This document shows, piece by piece, positions 21,007 through 29,489 of a DNA stretch of 64,000 nucleotides. The notes below the pieces were generated by a model. It was not told the origin of the DNA, ran no database searches, and saw only the letters and a list, made by a program, of their open reading frames with translations. The stretch covers positions 1 through 64,000 of the forward strand of contig NZ_PKEK01000079.1 in assembly GCF_002863225.1 (NCBI RefSeq). Reading direction: 5' to 3'. Each line of letters opens with the position of its first letter. Within the stretch, counting starts at the first letter, position 1. This DNA is from Mycobacterium sp. GTDB lineage: Bacteria; Actinomycetota; Actinomycetes; Mycobacteriales; Mycobacteriaceae. The translations under genes were made by a program, and so were the position numbers.

Positions 21007-21972
21007 GTGGACGGCAACGCCTCGGAACGCACACTCGGCGAGGTCGGCGAATTCGAGGTCATCGACCGCCTGACCCGGGGCCGGGCCGCGTTCGCCGGTG
21101 TGCTCGTCGGACCCGGTGACGACGGTGCGGTGGTGTCCAGCGGCGACGGGCGGGTCGTGGTGTCCACCGACATGCTGATCGAGGGCCGCCACTTTCGGCG
21201 GGACTGGTCGACGCCACACGACGTCGGCCGTAAAGCCATGGCGCAGAACGCTGCCGACATCGAAGCGATGGGCGGGAGGGTCACCGGGTTCGTCGTCGGC
21301 TTCGGTGCGCCGCACGATACGCCGGTCGCGCAGGTCGATGAGTTGTTCGACGGAATGTGGGCTGAGGCCGAGCGGATCGACGCAGCGATCGTCGGGGGAG
21401 ACCTGGTCAGCAGCCCGCTGTGGGTGGTGTCGGTGACCGTGCTCGGCGACCTCGAAGGTCGTGCGCCGGTGTTGCGATCCGGCGCACGAGCCGATTCGCT
21501 GCTGGCTGTCGCCGGGCGCCTCGGATGTTCAGCTGCTGGATATGCGCTGTGGGACAACGGTATTGATCAGTTCGACGAGCTGCGGCAATGCCATGTGGTT
21601 CCACAACCGCCGTACCGCCAGGGTGTCGTTGCCGCCCAGGCGGGCGCTGAGGCGATGATCGACATCTCCGACGGGCTGGTCGGCGATCTGCGTCATGTCG
21701 CCGACGCGTCCGCCGTGACGGTCGACCTGAGCACCGAGGCGTTGAGCGTCGACCGTGATGCGTTGGCCGGCGCCGCCGCAGCGGTCGGGGCCGACGCGTG
21801 GGACTGGGTGCTCGGCGGCGGTGAGGACCACGCTCTGGTGGCGGCGTTCAGCGGTCGGGTCCCTCACGGTTGGCGGACGATCGGGCGGGTGCTCGACGGT
21901 CCGGCGGCTGTGCTCGTCGACGGGGCGTCGTGGGACGGTTACGCCGGGTGGCAGTCGTATTCCGAACGGTGA
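21007..21972 (+). CDS. thiL: thiamine-monophosphate kinase
   Basis: Phosphorylates thiamine monophosphate to thiamine diphosphate, the cofactor used by IlvB among others. The AIR-synthase-like fold starts GEFEVIDRLTRGRA. It has GPGDDGAVV, STDMLIEGRHFRRDWSTP with metal ligands, and WVLGGGEDHALVA. The frame is open from 20809, but GTG at 21007 has GAGGAG six bases upstream and fits the family N-terminus (321 aa). Confidence 0.92.
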   Translation: MDGNASERTLGEVGEFEVIDRLTRGRAAFAGVLVGPGDDGAVVSSGDGRVVVSTDMLIEGRHFRRDWSTPHDVGRKAMAQNAADIEAMGGRVTGFVVGFGAPHDTPVAQVDELFDGMWAEAERIDAAIVGGDLVSSPLWVVSVTVLGDLEGRAPVLRSGARADSLLAVAGRLGCSAAGYALWDNGIDQFDELRQCHVVPQPPYRQGVVAAQAGAEAMIDISDGLVGDLRHVADASAVTVDLSTEALSVDRDALAGAAAAVGADAWDWVLGGGEDHALVAAFSGRVPHGWRTIGRVLDGPAAVLVDGASWDGYAGWQSYSER

Positions 21973-22004
21973 GGTGCGTGCAGGAGGGGCCGACGGGCGC
22001 GCAG

Positions 22005-22010
22005 TAGGGT
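22005..22010 (+). promoter_or_regulatory. -10 element before a small frame upstream of ung
   Basis: TAGGGT fits TANNNT and lies 6 bases before GTG 22017, the leaderless spacing. A second promoter-like pair, TTGAAA (22122-22127) and TATTTC (22145-22150) with a 17-bp spacer, lies closer to ung. Confidence 0.35.
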
Positions 22011-22016
22011 GACCCG

Positions 22017-22196
22017 GTGGATGTATTCGTGACGAACGGACACAGGTCATTCGGGTGTCACCTGGATCGGAGGAGAACAGTTTCGAAGTCCCTTGCCGAT
22101 CAGGCTGAATCTCGAACCTGGTTGAAATCAACTGAGTGCCATGGTATTTCGCTCGACTGTGCCCGCCACGCCGTCTCCGCGAGGGGATCGGCGTGA
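22017..22196 (+). CDS. possible small leaderless ORF coupled to ung, 59 aa
   Basis: A GTG-initiated frame of 59 codons fills the thiL-ung gap and ends with TGA overlapping the ung GTG (GTGA, 22193-22196). The -10 spacing and the stop/start overlap are what a translated, coupling upstream ORF would show. The residues ([16 protein letters not shown] at the start; many Arg, Ser, Thr) match no family I know. Third-position GC is lower than in neighbouring genes, which argues against a conserved protein. It could be only an upstream regulatory frame. Confidence 0.3.
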   Translation: MDVFVTNGHRSFGCHLDRRRTVSKSLADQAESRTWLKSTECHGISLDCARHAVSARGSA

Positions 22197-22876
22197 CCGC
22201 TAAGCCTTTGCGCGATCTCGTCGACGAGGGCTGGGCCACCGCGTTGCAGCCGGTCGAGGATCAGGTCGCCAAGATGGGACAGTTTCTCCGAGAGGAAATC
22301 GCATCCGGTCGCGGCTACCTGCCCGCTGGGGAGAACGTGTTGCGCGCGTTCACTTTTCCGTTCGACAAGGTACGGGTGCTGATCGTGGGCCAAGATCCCT
22401 ATCCGACGCCCGGGCACGCTGTCGGCCTCAGCTTCTCGGTGGCCGCCGACGTGCGACCGTTGCCGCGCAGCCTGGAGAACATCTTTCGCGAATACGCCAG
22501 CGATCTGGAGTTTCCGGCGCCTGGCAACGGCGACCTCACGCCGTGGGCGCAGCGCGGGGTGATGATGCTCAACAGAGTGCTCACGGTCCAGCCGGGTAAT
22601 TCGGCATCCCATCGCGGCAAAGGCTGGGAGGGCGTCACCGAGCACGCGATTCGCGCGTTGGTGGAACGTCAACAGCCGATGGTCGCCATCCTGTGGGGGC
22701 GCGACGCGTCGACGCTCAAGCCGATGCTGACAGGAAGCGACTGCCGGTCGATCGAATCGCCCCATCCCTCGCCGCTGTCGGCATCACGGGGGTTCTTCGG
22801 ATCGCGCCCGTTCACCCGCGCCAACGAGTTGCTGGCCCAGATGGGCGCCGAGCCGATCGATTGGCGGCTGCCGTAG
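22193..22876 (+). CDS. ung: uracil-DNA glycosylase
   Basis: Removes uracil from DNA (base excision repair). Family 1 UDG: water-activating loop [17 protein letters not shown] (catalytic Asp), Ser/Pro loop, and [17 protein letters not shown] (the Leu-loop region HPSPLS). 227 aa. The frame opens at 22136 but GTG at 22193 matches the mycobacterial N-terminus. Confidence 0.95.
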   Translation: MTAKPLRDLVDEGWATALQPVEDQVAKMGQFLREEIASGRGYLPAGENVLRAFTFPFDKVRVLIVGQDPYPTPGHAVGLSFSVAADVRPLPRSLENIFREYASDLEFPAPGNGDLTPWAQRGVMMLNRVLTVQPGNSASHRGKGWEGVTEHAIRALVERQQPMVAILWGRDASTLKPMLTGSDCRSIESPHPSPLSASRGFFGSRPFTRANELLAQMGAEPIDWRLP

Positions 22877-22897
22877 CAGCCGGTGGATCGGCGGGTT

Positions 22898-23092
22898 CTA
22901 GCCTCGGACGATCTTGCCGGCCTTGATGCACGACGTGCATACGTTGACACGGTGCTTGTTGCCGCCGGGACGGTCGGCGACCCGGACGCTCTGGATGTTG
23001 GGATCCCACCGGCGGCTGGTCCGGCGATGGGAGTGCGACACCGACTTACCGAAGCCGGGGGCCTTCCCGCAGATATCGCAGACGGCAGCCAT
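22898..23092 (-). CDS. rpmB: 50S ribosomal protein L28, zinc-binding form
   Basis: A 64-aa L28 with the C+ signature: CDIC near the N-terminus and CTSC near the C-terminus, a zinc ribbon. The core [20 protein letters not shown] is typical. Mycobacteria usually also have a Cys-free paralogue made under zinc starvation (known biology). Divergent from the DAK2 gene. Confidence 0.93.
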   Translation of the reverse strand: MAAVCDICGKAPGFGKSVSHSHRRTSRRWDPNIQSVRVADRPGGNKHRVNVCTSCIKAGKIVRG

Positions 23093-23154
23093 AGGTGAAA
23101 CTCCTCAGACTCTGGGGCCAACAACCAAGCGACGGGTGGCCCGACGACCTGGCA

Positions 23155-23184
23155 AGAATAGCTGCCGCCGGGCAGAACTGCCAA
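23155..23184 (-). promoter_or_regulatory. predicted rpmB promoter
   Basis: On the minus strand TTGGCA (23184-23179) and TATTCT (23160-23155) are separated by 18 bp, a good SigA-type match, about 60 bp before the rpmB start. A plus-strand TAGGCT at 23238-23243 could serve the divergent DAK2 gene. Confidence 0.5.
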
Positions 23185-23281
23185 AACCATCAACAAACGG
23201 CCGGTGTCTCGTCACCTGTGCTGTCGCCGCGAGTGGATAGGCTGGCGCGCACCGATGGCGGCGCGAGGAGGTGGGATTCCG

Positions 23282-24955
23282 GTGGGGTCGGGGCTGACTG
23301 AGCCAACTCGTGCGCTGAATGCGTCCGCGTTGCGGGACTGGGCGCACACCGCGGTCGGCGACCTCATCACCCACATCGACGAGATCAACCGCCTCAACGT
23401 GTTCCCGGTCGCCGACGCTGACACCGGCGTCAACATGCTGTTCACCATGCGTTCGGCGCTGGCCGAGGCCAACACCGAGGCGAAATCCGCCGACGTGGTC
23501 AAGACCGCGGCGGCCCTCTCCTCGGGCGCGTTGAACGGCGCCCGGGGCAACTCCGGGGTGATCCTGTCGCAGATTCTGCGCGGCATCGCCGACGTCACCG
23601 CCCGGGCGGCTGCCGACTCAGACGGGCACCTGCCCGAAATCGACGCCGCGTTGTTCGGCGCAGCGCTGCACCGCGGGGTCGAACTCGTCGTCGCCTCGAT
23701 GGGCGGTCGTGAGGTCAAGGGCACGATCGTGTCGGTGCTCAAAGCCGCCGGCGAGGCCGTCGACAAGGCTGCCGAGGCCGGGAGTGGGCTGGCGCAGGCT
23801 GTCACCGCCGCCGGTGACGCAGCGGTGGTCGCCCTGGAGAAAACGCCCGACCAGCTCGATGTGCTCGGCGATGCGGGCGTGGTCGATGCCGGCGGCCGTG
23901 GCCTGCTGGTTCTGCTCGACGCGCTGCGCTCGACGCTCACCGGTCAGGCGCCCAGCCGCAAGGTCTACGACCCGGCCCCGCGACGGCAGGCAGTTGAGCT
24001 GCCGGCGCAACCGCCCGCGCCACAATTCGAGGTGATGTACCTGCTGGGCGGGTGCGACGACGAGGGAGCCGACCAGCTGCGTGAGCGCCTGGACGAGCTC
24101 GGCGAATCGGTCGCCATCGCGACGTCCGGTGTCGTCGGGGGCTACTCGGTCCACGTCCATACCGACGACGCCGGCGCGGCGATCGAAGCCGGCCTGGTTT
24201 TCGGGAACCCCCGCCGGATCCAGATCTCGATGCTGACCAGCGGTACCAGTGGATTGCCGCCGGGCAGCTGGACGCGGGAGCGTGCGGTGCTGGCCATGGT
24301 CGACGGTGACGGCGCCGCCGAATTGTTCGCCGACGAAGGCGCCTGCGTGCTGCGGCCCGACCCGCTCGCCGAAGATCCGGCCACGGTCATCACCGCTCAG
24401 CAGCTGTTGCGCGCGGTCGTCGATACCGGGGCGGCGCAGGTCATGGTGCTGCCCAACGGTTACGTACCGGCCGAAGAACTGGTGGCCGGCTGCACCGCAG
24501 CCATCGGCTGGGGCATCGACGTGGTGCCGCTGCCCACCGGCTCGATGGTGCAGGGCCTGGCCGCGCTGGCGGTTCACGAACCGGGCCGCCAAGCCGTCGA
24601 CGACGGCTACACGATGGCCCGGGCAGCGGGCAGTGCCCGGCACGGGGCGGTGCGGGTCGCGACCGAAACCGCGTTGACCTGGGCCGGCGCCTGCGAGCCG
24701 GGCAACGGGCTGGGCGTCGCGGGCGACGAGGTCTTGATCGTGGCTCCCGATGTCGCGGGGGCCGCAACCGGGCTGATCGACCTGTTTCTCGGCGCCGGTG
24801 GTGAGTTGATCACCGTGCTGGCCGGCGATGGCGTGGACGTCGACTCCGTCGAGGCCGCCTTGCGTCGTCACGTCCACGATCACCACCTCGGAATCGAGCT
24901 CGCGATCTACCGCACCGAGCACCGTGGTGACGCGTTGCTGATCGGGGTCGAGTGA
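23282..24955 (+). CDS. DAK2-domain (DhaL/FakA-like) protein
   Basis: A 557-aa protein. The N-terminal DhaL/DAK2 nucleotide-binding domain (about 15-215) has NVFPVADADTGVNMLFTM with the Mg-binding Asp residues and ARGNSGVILSQILRG. The C-terminal half matches the FakA-type accessory domain. In other bacteria such proteins phosphorylate fatty acids bound to FakB; the substrate here is not shown by the sequence. GTG at 23282 with GAGGAGGT upstream is preferred to the longer frame. In M. tuberculosis I recall this region as two genes (Rv2975c and Rv2974c); here it is one intact frame. Overlaps recG (GTGA). Confidence 0.8.
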   Translation: MGSGLTEPTRALNASALRDWAHTAVGDLITHIDEINRLNVFPVADADTGVNMLFTMRSALAEANTEAKSADVVKTAAALSSGALNGARGNSGVILSQILRGIADVTARAAADSDGHLPEIDAALFGAALHRGVELVVASMGGREVKGTIVSVLKAAGEAVDKAAEAGSGLAQAVTAAGDAAVVALEKTPDQLDVLGDAGVVDAGGRGLLVLLDALRSTLTGQAPSRKVYDPAPRRQAVELPAQPPAPQFEVMYLLGGCDDEGADQLRERLDELGESVAIATSGVVGGYSVHVHTDDAGAAIEAGLVFGNPRRIQISMLTSGTSGLPPGSWTRERAVLAMVDGDGAAELFADEGACVLRPDPLAEDPATVITAQQLLRAVVDTGAAQVMVLPNGYVPAEELVAGCTAAIGWGIDVVPLPTGSMVQGLAALAVHEPGRQAVDDGYTMARAAGSARHGAVRVATETALTWAGACEPGNGLGVAGDEVLIVAPDVAGAATGLIDLFLGAGGELITVLAGDGVDVDSVEAALRRHVHDHHLGIELAIYRTEHRGDALLIGVE

Positions 24956-27180
24956 CCATGGCATCGCTCACCGACCGCCTGGACTACGTCCTCGGCGCCA
25001 AGGCCGCCGGCCCACTCTACGACGTGTTCGGCATCCGCACTGTCGACGACCTGCTTCGCCACTACCCGCGCAGCTACGTCGTCGGCGCCTCGGTCCGCGG
25101 CACCGATGACGAGCAACCGCCCGAGGGTGAACACGTCACCCTGGTCGACGAAATCACCGACACCGCTTTACTGCCGATCCGAAACCGACCTAAAGACAAG
25201 CTGTTTCGTGTCACTCTGGGATCTGGCCGCGGCAAGGTCACCGCCACGTTCTTTCATCCAAAGAAATGGATCACCGACCAGCTGTCCAAGGGCACCCGCG
25301 TCATGCTGTCCGGGGAAGTCGGCTACTTCCGCAACGCGATGCAGCTCACCCATCCCGACTTTTTGGTGCTCGACAGCGCTGACGGTCGCAACCACGGCAG
25401 CCGGTCGCTGAAGATGATCGCTGAGGCATCGCAGGCGGTGAGCGGGGAAGTGCTGCAGGAAGCCTTCGAACGCACCTTCTACCCGATCTACCCGGCCAGT
25501 GCGAAGCTGCAGAGCTGGGACATTTTCAACTGCGTGCGGCAGGTGCTCGAGGTGCTCGACCCGGTCGCCGACCCGCTACCCGAAAAGCTCTGTGCCGAAC
25601 ACAATTTACTATCCGAAGACGAGGCGCTGCGGGCAATCCACCTCGCCGAGAGCGACGCCGATCGGCGACGAGCGCGTGAGCGGTTGGCCTTCGACGAGGC
25701 AGTCGGCCTGCAATGGGCGCTGGTGAGCCGGCGCCACGGCGAACTCGCGCAGTCCGGGCCGGTGGCGCCCTCCGCGCCCGAAGGCCTCAAACACGAACTG
25801 CTGCATCGCTTGCCGTTCGATCTGACCGCCGGTCAATGTGAGGTGCTCGACGTGCTCTCCGCTGAGCTCGCGGCGAGCCGGCCGATGAACCGGCTCCTCC
25901 AGGGTGAAGTCGGCTCGGGCAAAACCATCGTGTCGGTGTTGGCGATGCTGCAGATGGTCGATGCCGGATACCAGTGTGCGCTTCTTGCGCCCACCGAAGT
26001 ACTTGCCGCGCAACATCTTCGATCGATCAGCGATGTACTGGGATCGCTGGCGATGGGCGGCCAACTCGGCGGACAGGACAATGCCACCAGGCTGGCGTTG
26101 CTGACCGGTTCGATGTCGCAGGCCCAGAAGAAGCAGGTGCGTGCCGAAATCGCCGGCGGTGAGGTCGGCATCGTCGTCGGCACGCACGCCTTGCTACAAG
26201 ACACCGTCGAGTTCCACAAGCTCGGTATGGTGGTCGTCGACGAGCAGCACCGCTTCGGTGTCGAGCAGCGAGACCAGTTGCGGGCCAAAGCGCCTGCCGG
26301 CGTAACGCCGCATCTGCTGGTGATGACCGCGACCCCGATACCGCGGACCGTGGCCCTGACCGTATTCGGCGACCTCGAAACGTCGACGTTGCGCGAGCTG
26401 CCCCGGGGTAGGCAGCCGATCACCACCACCGCGATCTTCGTCAAGGAGAAGCCGGCCTGGCTGGACCGGGCCTGGCATCGGATCATCGAGGAGGTGCGCG
26501 AGGGCCGGCAGGCCTACGTGGTGGCTCCCCGAATCGACGACTCCGACAGCGGCGGTCAGAGCGAGAATGACCAAAGACCCTCGGCGACAGTCGAAGAGCT
26601 CTATGCGCGGCTTGGTCAAGAACAGCTGGCCGGGCTCCGGCTGGGACTCATGCACGGACGGTTGAGCGGTGACGAGAAGGACGCTGTGATGACGGCGTTC
26701 CGCGCCCGCGAAATCGACGTGCTGGTCTGCACCACGGTCATCGAGGTCGGCGTCGACGTTCCCAACGCGACGGTGATGCTGGTGATGGATGCCGACCGCT
26801 TCGGGATCAGCCAGCTGCACCAACTGCGTGGCCGTATCGGGCGGGGCCAGCACGCCAGCATCTGCCTGCTGGCCAGTTGGATGGCCCCGCACTCACGTGC
26901 CGGCCGCCGGCTGACCGCGGTCGCCGGGACGCTGGACGGGTTCGAGCTCGCCGATCTCGATCTGCAGGAACGGCGTGAGGGAGATGTGCTGGGCCGCAGC
27001 CAGTCCGGACGCGCGATCACGCTGCGACTGCTGTCGCTGATCGACCATCGGGAGGTCATCGAAGCGGCCCGCGATTTCTGCGAGCAGGTTTACGACGATT
27101 CACGCGCCCACGCCGGGCTGGCGCTGCTGGCGGCACCGTTCACCGGCAACGAGCGCATCGAGTTCCTGGACAAGTCGTGA
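24952..27180 (+). CDS. recG: ATP-dependent DNA helicase RecG
   Basis: Branch-migrating helicase for stalled forks and Holliday junctions (742 aa). N-terminal wedge/OB region, Walker A GEVGSGKTIVSVLAML (near 320), DExH box VVVDEQHRFGVEQRDQL, motif III MTATPIPRT and the C-terminal motif QLHQLRGRIGRGQ. GTG 24952 overlaps the previous stop; ATG 24958 is an alternative start. Its TGA overlaps the GTG of a mini-ORF made of MIRU-like repeats. Confidence 0.96.
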   Translation: MTMASLTDRLDYVLGAKAAGPLYDVFGIRTVDDLLRHYPRSYVVGASVRGTDDEQPPEGEHVTLVDEITDTALLPIRNRPKDKLFRVTLGSGRGKVTATFFHPKKWITDQLSKGTRVMLSGEVGYFRNAMQLTHPDFLVLDSADGRNHGSRSLKMIAEASQAVSGEVLQEAFERTFYPIYPASAKLQSWDIFNCVRQVLEVLDPVADPLPEKLCAEHNLLSEDEALRAIHLAESDADRRRARERLAFDEAVGLQWALVSRRHGELAQSGPVAPSAPEGLKHELLHRLPFDLTAGQCEVLDVLSAELAASRPMNRLLQGEVGSGKTIVSVLAMLQMVDAGYQCALLAPTEVLAAQHLRSISDVLGSLAMGGQLGGQDNATRLALLTGSMSQAQKKQVRAEIAGGEVGIVVGTHALLQDTVEFHKLGMVVVDEQHRFGVEQRDQLRAKAPAGVTPHLLVMTATPIPRTVALTVFGDLETSTLRELPRGRQPITTTAIFVKEKPAWLDRAWHRIIEEVREGRQAYVVAPRIDDSDSGGQSENDQRPSATVEELYARLGQEQLAGLRLGLMHGRLSGDEKDAVMTAFRAREIDVLVCTTVIEVGVDVPNATVMLVMDADRFGISQLHQLRGRIGRGQHASICLLASWMAPHSRAGRRLTAVAGTLDGFELADLDLQERREGDVLGRSQSGRAITLRLLSLIDHREVIEAARDFCEQVYDDSRAHAGLALLAAPFTGNERIEFLDKS

Positions 27181-27182
27181 CT

Positions 27183-27374
27183 GCCGGCGACGATGCGGGT
27201 GGTCCCGAGGAGGAGCGGCGCAGTTGCACCGCCGGCGACGATGCGGGTGGTCCCGAGGAGGAGCGGCGCAGATGCACCGCCGGCGACGATGCGGGTGGTC
27301 CCGAGGAGGAGCGGCGCAGATGCACCGCCGGCGACGATGCGGGTGGTCCCGAGGAGGAGCGGCGCAAGTGACCC
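27183..27374 (+). repeat. 48-bp MIRU-like tandem repeat, 4 copies, bridging two genes
   Basis: Four copies of a 48-bp unit starting GCCGGCGACGATGCGG and containing GAGGAGGAGCGGCGCA. Units start at 27183, 27231, 27279 and 27327. The repeat is in frame (16 codons): a 64-codon mini-ORF begins at GTG 27177, overlapping the recG stop, and ends at TGA 27369-27371, overlapping the GTG start of the HNH gene (27368). Each copy also carries a ribosome site; copies 1-3 end in TTGC or ATGC and copy 4 supplies the GTG. This is the design of mycobacterial interspersed repetitive units, which couple translation between genes. Copy number may vary between strains. Confidence 0.85.
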
Positions 27375-27712
27375 GCAAACGGTGGCTGTGGCTGTCAGCG
27401 ACTGCGCTTCTCACCGTGCTGGTGGCCTACCAGGCGGTGATCACCTCCACCGGGGACCGCACCCGGGAGTTCGCTGCCCGCGCCGACGTACCGACCGTTC
27501 AGCCCGGCGTCGACGTGCTGGGCGGAATCACCGTGGTGCCGTGGCGGACTCGGCACTACGACTACCGCCGGGCGGCGTTCGGCGACGCCTGGACCGACGA
27601 CAACGACGCCCCCGGTGGTCACAACGGATGCGACACCCGCTTCCTTGGGGGGTTTGACGTGTTGCGTGAGACGTTACAAGAAGTCGGTTTCAAGCAGGGA
27701 ACCCTCCGATGA
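27368..27712 (+). pseudogene. secreted HNH/DUF1524 nuclease gene, 5' part, interrupted
   Basis: The first 91 codons or so (to 27639) are the N-terminal part of a secreted HNH-family protein: a membrane/signal segment (WLWLSATALLTVLVAYQAVI), then the family segment ending HNGCDTR. There the frame enters the left inverted repeat of the mobile element and continues with 24 foreign codons to a TGA at 27710-27712. The missing remainder is found at 37931-38374. The stop overlaps the ATG of the complete HNH copy (ATGA). The nuclease core is absent, so this product should be inactive. Positional orthologue of Rv2972c. Confidence 0.85.
27640..27667 (+). repeat. left terminal inverted repeat of the element
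   Basis: Starts CTTCCT and contains TTTG and CGTGTTGC. Its complement on the right is 37902-37928. About 21 of 28 aligned positions agree with one gap, including the exact blocks CTTCCT and CGTGTTGC. Confidence 0.7.
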
Positions 27713-28419
27713 GTCGGGCGAGGCTGGCGTGGTCGGGTGCAGCTGCCGTTCTGGCGGTTGTGGTGGCCGTCCAAACGGTGATCTCGTCGACAGGGCCGTC
27801 GACGTTGATTGCCGGGGCGGATCTACCGACGGTGACTGCTGGCGTCGATGTTCTGGCTGGAGTTCCGGTGGTGCCGGTCCGTGTCCGTCATGGGGACTAT
27901 CGCCGCGCGGCGTTCGGAGAGGCGTGGACTGATGACACCGATGCGCCTGGCGGACATAACCTGTGCGATACGAGGAACGACATCCTCGATCGCGATTTGA
28001 TCGACAAGACCTATGTGGCGATCAGTCGTTGCCCTCGTGCGGTGGCCACGGGTGTTCTGCATGATCCATACACAAGTACGACGGTAAACTTCCAGCGCGG
28101 CAACAAGACTGGTGCGGCCATACAGATCGAGCACATCGTGCCGCTGGCCTATTCATGGGATCAGGGTGCATGGGCATGGCCGGAATCGTTGCGCGTCCGG
28201 TTCGCCAACGATCCCGCCAATCTCCTGGCGGTGCAGGGGCAGGCGAACCAGGACAAGGGCGATAAAGAGCCGGCGTCGTGGATGCCGCCGAACGCCGCGT
28301 TTCACTGCCAGTACGCGATGCAGTTCATCGCGGTGATGCGGGGCTACGGGTTGGCTGTTGATGAACCGTCGGTGCCGGTGTTGCGTGACGCGGCAGCGAC
28401 ATGTCCGAGCAGCCGATGA
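27709..28419 (+). CDS. secreted HNH/DUF1524 family nuclease, complete (element-borne copy)
   Basis: A 236-aa protein with an N-terminal signal/anchor (LAWSGAAAVLAVVVAVQTVI) and a DUF1524/HNH domain: HNLCDTRNDILDRDL, the catalytic-type IEHIVPLAYSWDQGAW, and FANDPANLLAVQGQANQDKGDKEP. It is the same family as the two halves of the interrupted host gene and collinear with them, but clearly diverged. Its ATG overlaps the stop of the truncated host frame, so ribosomes reading the host gene's start region could re-initiate here. Inference: it restores the function lost by the insertion. Substrate unknown. Confidence 0.85.
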   Translation: MSRARLAWSGAAAVLAVVVAVQTVISSTGPSTLIAGADLPTVTAGVDVLAGVPVVPVRVRHGDYRRAAFGEAWTDDTDAPGGHNLCDTRNDILDRDLIDKTYVAISRCPRAVATGVLHDPYTSTTVNFQRGNKTGAAIQIEHIVPLAYSWDQGAWAWPESLRVRFANDPANLLAVQGQANQDKGDKEPASWMPPNAAFHCQYAMQFIAVMRGYGLAVDEPSVPVLRDAAATCPSSR

Positions 28420-28479
28420 GGGAGGCGTTATTCGGAGTGCGATATGGCCGTGTACTGGACGGTTGGTGAATCGATTTCG

Positions 28480-28831
28480 GTAGCACGGATCTGCACGGGC
28501 TTCCTCGACCTGCATGCGGGCAATCCGCTCGATGCATTCGGCGAGCCCGGCCAGCGGGACCGGCCACAGATTCGCTGGCGAGGTGTCCTCATCCACCCCC
28601 GAAGGATTTCTCGCCGGCAGCGCCGCGCGTATCGGTGAGCAGAATCGGCTCGCCAGGCACGATGCGACCGCCGCGACCGCCGCGACTCGCAGCTGGTTCG
28701 GCGAAGACAACCGACACGGGCGAACACTCAACCCATGGGATCCCGAGCTCAGCCAGGCGGCTGGTCAGCCACCAGTGGCGATCTGCACGAGAGCCCTGCC
28801 TCAGCCAGAAGCGAAGCCACGATGCAACCAA
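28480..28831 (-). pseudogene. decayed gene of unknown family
   Basis: Two minus-strand frames join across a run of five C at about 28595-28600. The upstream frame reads SRLAELGIPWVECSPVSVVF, then IVPGEPILLTDTRGAAGEKSFGG. After a one-base shift the text continues as VDEDTSPANLWPVPLAGLAE and IARMQVEEARADPC. The joined text looks like one real protein with its start missing or remote. I do not recognise the family. The rest of the 28420-28880 gap shows nothing else. Confidence 0.4.
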
Positions 28832-28844
28832 TGCCCAACATTGC

Positions 28845-28873
28845 TTGAATCAGTGATGGAAACAGTGATTGAA
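28845..28873. promoter_or_regulatory. candidate TetR operator
   Basis: TTGAATCA (28845-28852) and TGATTGAA (28866-28873) form an 8-bp inverted repeat with one mismatch and a 13-base centre. Overlapping it, CAGTGAT occurs twice as a direct repeat. It ends 7 bases before the tetR GTG, where a self-regulating TetR protein would bind. Confidence 0.4.
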
Positions 28874-28880
28874 TGGCTGA

Positions 28881-29489
28881 GTGCCCACTGAGAGCCTCGC
28901 GAAGTCGCCCGTTCGTGCAAGGCTGATCGATGCAACCGAGGAGCTGCTCCTCACCACGTCGTATGAGGATCTCTCGGTCCGTGCGGTTTGTGCCCGTGCC
29001 GATGCCAACGTCGCGGCAGTGCGGTACCACTTCGGATCGAAGGCCGCGTTGGTCGCGGCAGTCCTCCAGGACCGGCTCGGCCCCCTGTGGACTGACCGGC
29101 TCCGCGATCTGGTGGCAGACGTGGGCAACGTGGACGTTGCCACGTGTGTCGAGGCGATCGTCGCGCCCCTGCGTGGTTTGGCGGCAGACCCGGTCGGTCA
29201 GGTGCGACTCCATTTGTTGACGCGCATCTTGTTCGCTCCCGGGCCACAGCCGTGGACGAATGAGTGGTTCGCACTCAGTCCCTTCGTTGGGCTGGTCCGC
29301 CGTGCGTGTCCGGAGATTGCCGACGATGAGCTCGCACGGCGATGGGTGCTCGCCTTCCGGCTCATCCTGCTCGAGTTCGGCAATCCGATCGTCCGACGTT
29401 CCGCTCCGGCCGAGGACGACGTCAAAGCGATGGTCAGGTTCGTCGTTGCCGGTTTGACTGCCGACAGTAGCGGGGTGCAGGAGCGGTGA
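28881..29489 (+). CDS. TetR-family regulator
   Basis: A 202-aa TetR protein. The N-terminal helix-turn-helix lies at about residues 10-57 (ARLIDATEELLLTTSYEDLSVRAVCARADANVAAVRYHFGSKAALV); the rest is a helical ligand domain. First gene of a tight three-gene operon with an old-yellow-enzyme and a short-chain dehydrogenase (overlapping stops and starts). It most likely senses the substrate or product of those enzymes; the ligand is unknown. Confidence 0.85.
   Translation: MPTESLAKSPVRARLIDATEELLLTTSYEDLSVRAVCARADANVAAVRYHFGSKAALVAAVLQDRLGPLWTDRLRDLVADVGNVDVATCVEAIVAPLRGLAADPVGQVRLHLLTRILFAPGPQPWTNEWFALSPFVGLVRRACPEIADDELARRWVLAFRLILLEFGNPIVRRSAPAEDDVKAMVRFVVAGLTADSSGVQER

Noticed and set aside
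22112-22127. LexA (SOS) box upstream of ung
   Set aside because: TCGAAC is present but the second half-site is TTGAAA at the wrong register instead of GTTCGA.
27183-27374. CRISPR array
   Set aside because: The 48-bp units are contiguous with no unique spacers, and no cas genes are present.
28444-28638. Plus-strand 64-codon frame after the element HNH gene
   Set aside because: The opposite strand carries more protein-like text across the same bases; no start signal seen.
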